Source: Caldipriscus sp964426895
GTDB taxonomy: Bacteria; Hydrothermota; Hydrothermia; LBFQ01
DNA: 13,678 nt
Direction of reading: 5' to 3'
Assembly (NCBI GenBank): GCA_964426895.1
Contig: CAYRSH010000043.1
Location: 1-13,678 of the forward strand
Below the pieces are notes generated by a model. The model had not been told where the DNA came from. It did no database searches and worked only from the letters and a program-made list of their open reading frames with translations. A program made the translations under genes and the position numbers. Shown here one piece after another: positions 7,351-13,628 of this stretch. Every line of letters starts with the position of its first letter. Position 1 is the stretch's first letter.

Positions 7351-8713
7351 CAAATCCCTCCACTATTTCAACGGCCTTATTAAAAAACGAGGGCGCAACG
7401 GAGAAACTCCTAAAACCCAACTTCAATAAAAATTTTAAGCCATCTTCGTCGGAGGCGAGTGCCCCGCATACGCTAACGGGAACTTTACTTTTTTCCTTAA
7501 TCTCCATTAAGACTTTACCAAACTCTTCATTTATCTGCTCTTTAATGCTCCCCGTACCCCTCGGCCTACCCGTGTATAACGACCACAAATCGTTAGTTCC
7601 TATGCTGAAAAATTTGGCATACCCTTGTATTTTTTCAATTAGCCTAACGCTCATGGGTGTTTCTATCATAAAGCCCAACCTATCTATACCCTTTTTTAGA
7701 ACAACATAATCGTAAAATTCCTTGGCCTCCTCTACGAAGGAAATCATAGGTATCATTATATATAAGTTTTCGGAATTTTTAACCACATCAAGTAAAGCGT
7801 CAAACTTTGGGAGCATTTCGTTTAACAACCTTAACGGCGATCTATCACCGGAGAACTTATCACCCCCTATATCAAATGCCCTTATTATAACCTTGGGTTT
7901 TACATCTGAGAAAACCTTTAATCTATCTATGTCTTTTTCCATAAAGAACAGGTATTCGGTTCTGAACAACCCAACACCCGTGGAAAACTTTCTCACCCAA
8001 TATATATCCTCCGGAAAATCCACATTTAATAGGATTTCCACCTCCTCACCTCTTCGTGTTTTAAATCTGTACCCTTTGTGTTGCACCACTTTTATTTTAC
8101 CCTCAATCGGCTCCCGTGAAACTATACCGTTATCCCCATCAATGTATATATACTCCCCTTCTTCAAAAATTTCGGGGTCAATACCTACAACCGTGGGTAT
8201 TCCCGCATTTGATAAGATTATAGCCGCATGGGAATCCCTGCTCAAATACTTCAAGATACAACCCTTTACCCTATGCTTTCTCAACTTTAATGCTAAGGCT
8301 ACGGATAATGTTTCCCCTACAAATACATAATCCCTGTTATCCTCAATGTTAAGATGGATAAAACACGCCAACTGGGATAGAATATCTTCTATCTCCTTTG
8401 CCCTTATGGCAAATACTTGGTTTTCTCCTTTTAACCTATCAATTAAAGGCTTTACCGCAAGTTTTAAAGAGGTTTCGGTATCAAACCCCAAGTCCAAAAG
8501 TTTCTTCAACCTATCCTTAAATACCGCATCGCTTAAAAACGAAACAACAAATTGCGAAATAATATCGTTATCCGACCTTGTTTCCTCTACTACCTTTTCC
8601 AAAATGTCTATTATCTTTTCTTTATCAATCTGTCCCTTTTTCAATTTAATAACATAACCCTCACCTTTACCACCTACTAAGGATGTTCCCAAAATGTACT
8701 GCTCAGTCTTCAT
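7343..8713 (-). CDS. ptsI: Compact phosphoenolpyruvate-protein phosphotransferase (PTS enzyme I)
   Basis: Enzyme I moves phosphate from phosphoenolpyruvate to HPr in the cytoplasm. This copy has 456 residues against ~570 in known enzymes. The catalytic parts are retained: phospho-accepting His162 in SRDSHAAI followed by GIPTVVG; GLFRTEYLF (Arg251); IIRAFDIGGDK (Arg278); FMIETP (Glu351); FSIGTNDL (Asn374, Asp375); and VCGALASDE (Cys416). Shortening comes from several internal loops, including loss of a recognisable NPFLGWRAIR segment after DIGGDK, and from a missing C-terminal helical tail. The N-terminal SPGIAxG signature is degenerate (GTSLVGGKGEG). ATG 8713 is preferred over the adjacent TTG, with AGGGGG 4 nt upstream. 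It overlaps the end of ptsH by 11 nt, so translation is coupled. No EII permease gene is nearby. Identity as a PEP-utilising phosphotransferase is firm; full enzyme I activity is inferred from the residues. Confidence 0.87.
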   Translation of the reverse strand: MKTEQYILGTSLVGGKGEGYVIKLKKGQIDKEKIIDILEKVVEETRSDNDIISQFVVSFLSDAVFKDRLKKLLDLGFDTETSLKLAVKPLIDRLKGENQVFAIRAKEIEDILSQLACFIHLNIEDNRDYVFVGETLSVALALKLRKHRVKGCILKYLSRDSHAAIILSNAGIPTVVGIDPEIFEEGEYIYIDGDNGIVSREPIEGKIKVVQHKGYRFKTRRGEEVEILLNVDFPEDIYWVRKFSTGVGLFRTEYLFFMEKDIDRLKVFSDVKPKVIIRAFDIGGDKFSGDRSPLRLLNEMLPKFDALLDVVKNSENLYIMIPMISFVEEAKEFYDYVVLKKGIDRLGFMIETPMSVRLIEKIQGYAKFFSIGTNDLWSLYTGRPRGTGSIKEQINEEFGKVLMEIKEKSKVPVSVCGALASDEDGLKFLLKLGFRSFSVAPSFFNKAVEIVEGFDG

Positions 8714-8981
8714 CAAACCCCCTGTTTATCAAATCAATCAAAGCATTAACCGCCTCTTCCGCATCCTCACCTTCCGCTTCAATTTTTAAAACTGTGCCTT
8801 TTGGAGCGGCTAACATCATAACCCCGAAAACGCTTTTGGCATTAGCCCTCATACCGTCCGAAACCCTCTCTATAAAAATCTCGCTTTTGAAATTACTCGC
8901 CAAGGTGGCTATCATAGTACTCGGCCTCGCGTGTAATCCCAACCTATTTTTTAACTCTACTTCCCTTATCACCCTTTTCAC
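8703..8981 (-). CDS. ptsH: Phosphocarrier protein HPr
   Basis: HPr has 92 residues and carries phosphate from enzyme I to PTS permeases or regulatory targets. The active-site motif is GLHARPS with His17 as the phosphorylated histidine. The regulatory motif KSVFGVM places Ser50 at the equivalent of Ser46, the target of HPr kinase/phosphorylase in Gram-positive and many other bacteria. Both sites are therefore present, implying an HPrK elsewhere in the genome (inference). The C-terminus LKIEAEGEDAEEAVNALIDLI is typical of the family. The start is GTG 8981; no SD precedes it, but TAAAAT lies 9 nt upstream, consistent with a leaderless mRNA. It is first in the six-gene leftward unit, overlaps ptsI by 11 nt, and is divergent from cmk. 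Confidence 0.95.
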   Translation of the reverse strand: MKRVIREVELKNRLGLHARPSTMIATLASNFKSEIFIERVSDGMRANAKSVFGVMMLAAPKGTVLKIEAEGEDAEEAVNALIDLINRGFDED

Positions 8982-8990
8982 CCACTGGGA

Positions 8991-8996
8991 ATTTTA
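8991..8996 (-). promoter_or_regulatory. -10 box TAAAAT for the leftward ptsH unit
   Basis: On the minus strand TAAAAT is followed by 9 nt (TCCCAGTGG) and then the ptsH GTG. No SD lies between. It sits about 40 bp from the divergent cmk -10 box within the 68-bp gap 8982-9049. The box and downstream bases resemble those of ligA (AATTCCCA in both). No clear -35 element is visible. Confidence 0.45.
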
Positions 8997-9035
8997 AAGT
9001 TGATAAGGTTAAAACGCTAAAATCTATGACAACCG

Positions 9036-9041
9036 TATAAT
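9036..9041 (+). promoter_or_regulatory. -10 box TATAAT for the cmk-coaE unit
   Basis: This is a perfect TATAAT followed by 8 nt (ACACCGTT) and the cmk GTG at 9050. There is no SD. It lies in the divergent 68-bp gap shared with ptsH. I see no good -35 hexamer at 16-18 bp spacing. Confidence 0.6.
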
Positions 9042-9049
9042 ACACCGTT

Positions 9050-9709
9050 GTGCTTATAGCAATTGATGGACCCTCGGGAGTTGGAAAAACCACTGTGGCA
9101 AAAAAAGTTGCGGAAAAATTGGGTTTGAAAGCCGTGAGCACGGGTGCAATTTATAGGGCGGTTGCTTATGCGATCAAAAGAGAAAACATACCAATATACG
9201 ATTTAAACGCCTTAAAGGATTTTTTAAACGGTTTAAACATAGACCAGAAGTATGAAAACGGTGAAATTAGGACATATTTAAACGGTGAGGATATAACGGA
9301 TAAACTGGATTCACCGGATATATCCGAATTATCCTCCGAGATAGCCGCTATAACGGAAATCAGGGAGTATCTCTTGGATGTTCAGAGGAGGATAGCAAAC
9401 GATAACGCCGTTGTAGAGGGTAGGGATATAGGCAGTGTGGTTTTACCGTATGCGGATGTAAAGGTTTTTCTGGACGCATCTTTGGAAGAGAGGATTAAGA
9501 GAAGGTACAACTACCTTAGAAGTAAGGGGATAAACATAACATTAGAAGAGGTTCGCAGCGAAATATTGGGTAGGGATACAAGGGATAGGAATAGGAAAAC
9601 CGCACCCTTAGTAAAACCAAAGGACGCATTTTATATAGACACAACTTATATGACGGAGGACGAGGTGGTGAATAAAATTATAAAAATTGTTAAAAATCTT
9701 GTGGTATGA
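9050..9709 (+). CDS. cmk: Cytidylate kinase Cmk
   Basis: Cmk phosphorylates CMP and dCMP with ATP, feeding RNA, DNA and lipid (CDP-) synthesis. It has 219 residues, normal for the family. Motifs: Walker A GPSGVGKT (7-14); STGAIYRA (30-37), the Cmk equivalent of DTGAMYRA; VVEGRDIGSVVLP (121-133), involved in CMP binding; and GRDTRDRNRKTAPL (174-187), the lid and substrate-binding segment with RDxxDxxRxxAPL spacing. The only suitable start is GTG 9050, which begins MLIAIDGPSG as expected for this family. It lacks an SD and has a TATAAT box 8 nt upstream, so the mRNA is probably leaderless. It heads the unit cmk-coaE-carbamoyltransferase, and its stop overlaps the coaE start (ATGA). Confidence 0.97.
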   Translation: MLIAIDGPSGVGKTTVAKKVAEKLGLKAVSTGAIYRAVAYAIKRENIPIYDLNALKDFLNGLNIDQKYENGEIRTYLNGEDITDKLDSPDISELSSEIAAITEIREYLLDVQRRIANDNAVVEGRDIGSVVLPYADVKVFLDASLEERIKRRYNYLRSKGINITLEEVRSEILGRDTRDRNRKTAPLVKPKDAFYIDTTYMTEDEVVNKIIKIVKNLVV

Positions 9710-10311
9710 ATGTTAAGGTAATTATAGGTTTAACCGGAAATGCGGGTTCCGGCAAAACAACGGTGGCAAACATTTTAAGGGAAATGGGGTTTTCCGTAGT
9801 AGATGCGGATAAAGAGGCACACGAAGTACTAAAACACCCTAAGGTTATAGAGTTTTTAAGGAAAAAATTACCAGAAGCGTTAAAAAACGGTGAAGTTAAT
9901 AGAAAGGTTTTAGGTGATAAGGTTTTTTCTGATGAGAAGTTCAAGGAAGAGTTTGAGAGATTAATAAGGCCTTTGGTCATAGAAAGGTTAAGGGAAGTTA
10001 TACAAAAGATACCCGACAATATTGTCGTCGTGGATGCCGCGCTAATATACGAATATGGCGTACAAGACGCTTTTGATATTATAGTTGTGGTATGGGCGCC
10101 GGAAGGGGAACTGATAAAAAGGCTTGTTGAGAGGGGGATTCCAGAGGAAAAGGTTAAGGCCATTTTAAAACATCAAATGCCACAGGAGGAAAAGTTAAAG
10201 TATGCGGATTTTATAATCCGCAATTACGGTTCAATTGAGGATATTAGAAAACAGGTTTATAAAGTTTTTAGATCAATTATGAGGAAGTTGGAGGAACTGG
10301 AAATAGGATGA
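9706..10311 (+). CDS. coaE: Dephospho-CoA kinase CoaE
   Basis: CoaE performs the last step of coenzyme A synthesis, ATP-dependent 3'-phosphorylation of dephospho-CoA. It has 201 residues, standard length. Motifs: IGLTGNAGSGKTT (7-19) with Walker A at 11-18; VVDADKEAHE (31-40), the conserved DAD; VVVDAALIYEYG (107-118), matching vvldvPLLfE.g although the Pro is Ala; the lid region LIKRLVERGIPEE (136-148); HQMPQEEKLKYADFIIRN (156-173), matching the family's Q.p...K...ADyvI.N. The ATG overlaps the cmk stop (ATGA) and no SD is close by, so initiation is probably coupled to cmk. The stop overlaps the next gene in the same way. Confidence 0.95.
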   Translation: MNVKVIIGLTGNAGSGKTTVANILREMGFSVVDADKEAHEVLKHPKVIEFLRKKLPEALKNGEVNRKVLGDKVFSDEKFKEEFERLIRPLVIERLREVIQKIPDNIVVVDAALIYEYGVQDAFDIIVVVWAPEGELIKRLVERGIPEEKVKAILKHQMPQEEKLKYADFIIRNYGSIEDIRKQVYKVFRSIMRKLEELEIG

Positions 10312-12005
10312 AAATTTTGGGAATCCACGACGGGCATACCGCTACGGCTTGTGTGATTGATAACGGAAAGTTAAAAGCGATGGTTTCTGAGGAGAGGATA
10401 TGGCATAAAAAGGAGATGGGGGGATTTCCCACAGAGGCCATAAAGGAGGTTTTATCCCTTTCGGGTTTAAAACCCGAAGATATTGATAAAGTTGCCGTTG
10501 CAACATTAACCCCCCCACTCCTACCGGAACACTTTTCCGATCCCGGTTTTCCAAGGAATATATACCAAACTATTTACAGGTTCATACCGAGAAGTATTTT
10601 GCAGGGCGACGAATATGTGGATGATATAGTCAGATTTATACATAAAATATCCAGAAGGGGGGAGTATATTGAGGGTAATCTCAAAAGTTTGGGTATAAAC
10701 GCCGAGGTGGTATTTGTTGAACACCACTTAGCACATGCGTCTTCCGCATTTTTCGGTTCGGGTTTTGATAAAGCCCTTGTAATAACCCTTGATGGGGCTG
10801 GGGACGGTATAAGCGGTACTTATTATGTGGGCGAAGGTTTAAATCTATACCTGAAAAATAGAATATCGGCATATAACTCTTTGGGAGAGTTTTACACGAG
10901 GATTACGGAATACTTAGGTTTGAAACCACTTTCCCACGAATACAAGGTTATGGGTTTAGCCCCTTACGCGGATAGGAAAATGGCGGAAGATGTGTATAAA
11001 AAGGTTAGGCAGTTCTTTGAGGTCAAAGGGGATAGGATTATTAACCGTAGTGGGGTTTATAAAGGGGATTATTTGAGGTTGTTTAGGAAGATTTTCTTTA
11101 AGGTGAGGTTTGATGTAATCGCATATGTTGCGCAAAAGGTTTTGGAAGATGTGGTTTTTGAATGGGTTAATAACATTAAGGGTGGATACGATACCGTAGC
11201 GCTTGCGGGTGGGGTTTTTATGAATGTGAAGTTAAACTTTGGTTTTCTTGAAAGGTTTAGCAATGTGTTTGTAATGCCATCCGCAGGCGATGAGAGTTTG
11301 GCCTTTGGGGCGGCTGCTTATGTCTCCGCTCAAAACGGTATAAAGCCTGAACCCCTTGGTGTTTTGTATCTTGGGAGGGAGTTTTCGCAGGTGGAAATTG
11401 AAAGGGCTTTTGAGAATTTGGATGAAAAGAAGTATAAAATTGAAAGGATTGGAAAGGACATACACGAGTATGTGGCGGAGTTGTTAAGTGAGGGTTGGAT
11501 TGTGGCGAGGTTTTTTGGGAAATCGGAATGGGGGGCAAGGGCATTGGGGAACAGGTCTATATTGGCGGATCCGAGGAGTTTAAATGTGGTTTCAAGGATA
11601 AACAGGGCTATAAAACATAGGGATTTTTGGATGCCTTTTGCACCTTCTGTTTTGGACGAAGATTTTGAGGATTATTTTATCGTTCCTACGAGGAGTAAAA
11701 GCGAGAAGTATATGATTTTGGGTTATCCATCAAGGCCAAGGGCGCACAATGAGATACCCGCGGCCTTACATCAGGGAGATTTAAGCGGAAGGCCACAAGT
11801 GGTATTTAAGAACGACAACCCGGAATATTATGCTCTAATAAAAAGGTTTAAAGAAAAAACCGGGGTGGGTGCGGTTTTAAACACTTCTTTCAATCTGCAC
11901 GGATACCCCATTGTTTATACCCCCGAACAGGCCATTTTCACCCTAATTAATTCCGACTTGGATGCGTTGGCAATTGGGGAGTATTTGGTTAGGAAGATTA
12001 AATAA
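10308..12005 (+). CDS. NodU/CmcH-family carbamoyltransferase
   Basis: Family members transfer the carbamoyl group of carbamoyl phosphate, through carbamoyl-adenylate, to hydroxyls of sugars or antibiotics (NodU, CmcH, TobZ). The 565 residues show the full two-domain build. N-terminal Kae1/YrdC-like part: ILGIHDGHTATACVIDNGKL (3-22), metal-binding VEHHLAHASSAFFGS (137-151), LDGAGDGISGTYY (161-173), EYKVMGLAPYAD (211-222) and LAGGVFMNVKLN (299-310). C-terminal part: WGARALGNRSILADPR (408-423), NRAIKHRDFWMPFAPS (432-447), SGRPQVV (493-499) and NTSFNLHGYPIV (525-536). The ATG overlaps the coaE stop (ATGA); GGAGGA lies ~12 nt upstream. No glycan or antibiotic genes are next to it, so the acceptor is unknown; surface-sugar modification is a guess. 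Confidence 0.92.
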   Translation: MKILGIHDGHTATACVIDNGKLKAMVSEERIWHKKEMGGFPTEAIKEVLSLSGLKPEDIDKVAVATLTPPLLPEHFSDPGFPRNIYQTIYRFIPRSILQGDEYVDDIVRFIHKISRRGEYIEGNLKSLGINAEVVFVEHHLAHASSAFFGSGFDKALVITLDGAGDGISGTYYVGEGLNLYLKNRISAYNSLGEFYTRITEYLGLKPLSHEYKVMGLAPYADRKMAEDVYKKVRQFFEVKGDRIINRSGVYKGDYLRLFRKIFFKVRFDVIAYVAQKVLEDVVFEWVNNIKGGYDTVALAGGVFMNVKLNFGFLERFSNVFVMPSAGDESLAFGAAAYVSAQNGIKPEPLGVLYLGREFSQVEIERAFENLDEKKYKIERIGKDIHEYVAELLSEGWIVARFFGKSEWGARALGNRSILADPRSLNVVSRINRAIKHRDFWMPFAPSVLDEDFEDYFIVPTRSKSEKYMILGYPSRPRAHNEIPAALHQGDLSGRPQVVFKNDNPEYYALIKRFKEKTGVGAVLNTSFNLHGYPIVYTPEQAIFTLINSDLDALAIGEYLVRKIK

Positions 12006-12065
12006 AAAAGCAAATAATTCGGTTTAATGGGGATATGGGCTTTTAAATTCCAAAATTAACCGCGT

Positions 12066-12071
12066 TATAAT
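12066..12071 (+). promoter_or_regulatory. -10 box TATAAT for the 506-residue gene
   Basis: In the 76-bp gap after the carbamoyltransferase gene, TATAAT is followed by 10 nt (ATTTAGTGTT) and the ATG at 12082; TAATAT at 12068-12073 would give 8 nt. No SD is present. TTTAAA at 12042-12047 is a weak possible -35 at 18-bp spacing. The rest of the gap shows no convincing terminator. Confidence 0.55.
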
Positions 12072-12081
12072 ATTTAGTGTT

Positions 12082-13602
12082 ATGTTTCATAAAAAGCCAA
12101 TATCTCGTTTGTATGTGGGTTTGATTACATACAGGTTCCCATCCATGTCAAAAATACCGGAAAAGGTTCCTTGGTGGGTTAAATATATTCCCGTTAGAAA
12201 ACCGCTTATGTGGTTAAACCCCTTAGAGGTGATAAACGATCCCGTAAAAATATATGAGATTTTGGATTTAAGAAAATTTTTCCCAATTTACGGATTTTTA
12301 ACAAACACTTATGAAATAAAAATTTTGAAGGATTTCTTGGATTTCATGGGGGTAAAATTTGAGGAATTGTTTGATAGCGTTGAGATAATAAAAGGGGATA
12401 GGTATGAGAAATTTTACAATTTTGATGAGGAAATAAGGAGTGGTTTATCCGCACCCTTTTTATTGGGTTTAAACATTTGGGAAAAAGTACCGATGAAATA
12501 TATATCGGCAATTTTTAAAGAAAAAACTTCCGAGATCATAGAAGAAATGGAAAGGTTGGGTTTGGGAAAGAAAAACGGTGTATATTTGGTTTTTAAAGAA
12601 ATCCCGGACTTTCCGGTGCATGAGCATCACATACAAAATATCCTTTCCTCAATAAAAGGGGAAAAATACATAAACCCTTTGAGGATTGCTTACGGACTGC
12701 TCGCCCTTTGTGATGAAGGGATAAATATATGCGGGTATATGGATTACATATTAAACCTTTGTGAATCTTCCAAAACCGAGGGCAAAGGGGTAATGCTATC
12801 CCTCTTGGGTATTGTTAACACCTCTTTATGTTTAAATTCAAACACTTTAATAGAATTAAAAGAACTACCGGAATATGTGAAATTAAAGGTGGATCTTTGG
12901 AAAAAGGTTTGGATGGGCACATTTTTGGGAGCATTTATAAAAACGGATGACCCGGAAATAACATTTTTGGAAAACTACATAGCGCATTTAAAAAGTAGGG
13001 AAAAGGTATATGAATATTTAAGGGTATGCTTTGATGTGGGAATACAACTATTAAAAGGCGGAGGGTTGAAAGCAAAACTGTTCTATCCATTAATATTTGA
13101 GGTTTCCGTGAAATTATCGGTAATAACGGATTCCGTAGTTTGGAATTTCTCGGAGGATAATATGGGGAGGGTTATAAAGGAATATTTAAACTGGAAGGTG
13201 GGCAAGGGTGATAGGGATAAACTCATAGAAATGATTAGCGCTGTTTCCAAAGAAGATTTAACACCCGTAATGAAATCCATTTTGGAGGTTATTCTTTTGG
13301 ACATATGGGAAATAACAAATATTACCCAAAAAATATATCCCTCTTGGACACCTTTGCTTTATGCTAATTTGTATATATATTCCAAAGACGAAATTGAAAA
13401 GAGAATGCTTTTAAACGCTTTTATAACCTCAATCATAGATTACCCATCCGGAATATTCCTACTGGGGAATAAAATTGCATACTTGGTTAAGGATTTGAAT
13501 AAATACGCAAAAAACTTTTTGGAAGATGTTAGAACTTATATCATTACCAACGGTTTGTACGAGTTGATTGATGGATGGAGTTTAAAGAATAGCACGCGAT
13601 AA
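12082..13602 (+). CDS. Uncharacterised 506-residue protein
   Basis: I do not recognise this family. The frame is uninterrupted, has the same AGG/AGA-rich codon use as its neighbours and starts at an ATG placed 10 nt after a TATAAT box, so it is a real gene. The product has no signal peptide and no clear membrane span, and looks mostly alpha-helical and cytoplasmic. The N-terminal ~90 residues are rich in Pro and aromatics (PEKVPWWVKYIPVRKPLMWL, 26-45). A His cluster VHEHH (179-183) could bind metal but does not form HExxH. Six Cys are scattered (210, 217, 227, 250 and 316 among them), and the rest alternates helices with charged loops, somewhat like helical-repeat proteins, without a repeat I can define. 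It is downstream of, and probably transcribed apart from, the carbamoyltransferase gene. Function unknown. Confidence 0.8.
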   Translation: MFHKKPISRLYVGLITYRFPSMSKIPEKVPWWVKYIPVRKPLMWLNPLEVINDPVKIYEILDLRKFFPIYGFLTNTYEIKILKDFLDFMGVKFEELFDSVEIIKGDRYEKFYNFDEEIRSGLSAPFLLGLNIWEKVPMKYISAIFKEKTSEIIEEMERLGLGKKNGVYLVFKEIPDFPVHEHHIQNILSSIKGEKYINPLRIAYGLLALCDEGINICGYMDYILNLCESSKTEGKGVMLSLLGIVNTSLCLNSNTLIELKELPEYVKLKVDLWKKVWMGTFLGAFIKTDDPEITFLENYIAHLKSREKVYEYLRVCFDVGIQLLKGGGLKAKLFYPLIFEVSVKLSVITDSVVWNFSEDNMGRVIKEYLNWKVGKGDRDKLIEMISAVSKEDLTPVMKSILEVILLDIWEITNITQKIYPSWTPLLYANLYIYSKDEIEKRMLLNAFITSIIDYPSGIFLLGNKIAYLVKDLNKYAKNFLEDVRTYIITNGLYELIDGWSLKNSTR

Positions 13603-13616
13603 AACTTTCGCGGATG

Positions 13617-13622
13617 TATAAT
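13617..13622 (+). promoter_or_regulatory. -10 box TATAAT near the right edge
   Basis: A perfect TATAAT lies 14 nt after the stop of the 506-residue gene, with CGCGG just upstream. It would start a transcript at about 13628-13632 that continues out of the window. No -35 element is clear. Confidence 0.5.
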
Positions 13623-13628
13623 ATGAAG

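Noticed and set aside
7722..8330. A 202-codon open frame on the plus strand, opposite ptsI
   Set aside because: Fully antisense to the motif-confirmed enzyme I gene, Ser/Asn/Ile-rich shadow composition, no recognisable domain.
8714..8716. TTG directly before the ptsI ATG as the start (and the same TTG-ATG arrangement at nusB, 7351-7353)
   Set aside because: In both cases the ATG gives better spacing from the purine-rich SD.
12004..12044. AAAAGC...GCTTTT inverted repeat after the carbamoyltransferase gene as a terminator
   Set aside because: Only 6 bp, AT-rich, with a 27-nt loop and no clean U-tract; too weak to support.
12619..12633. HEHHI in the 506-residue protein as a zinc metallopeptidase motif
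   Set aside because: HExxH needs His at the fifth position; here it is Ile, and no second metal-ligand motif is evident.
13595..13612. CGCGA-8 nt-TCGCG hairpin spanning the stop of the 506-residue gene as a terminator
   Set aside because: Only 5 bp and not followed by a U-tract; it abuts the next -10 box instead. Might be an operator but there is nothing further to support it.
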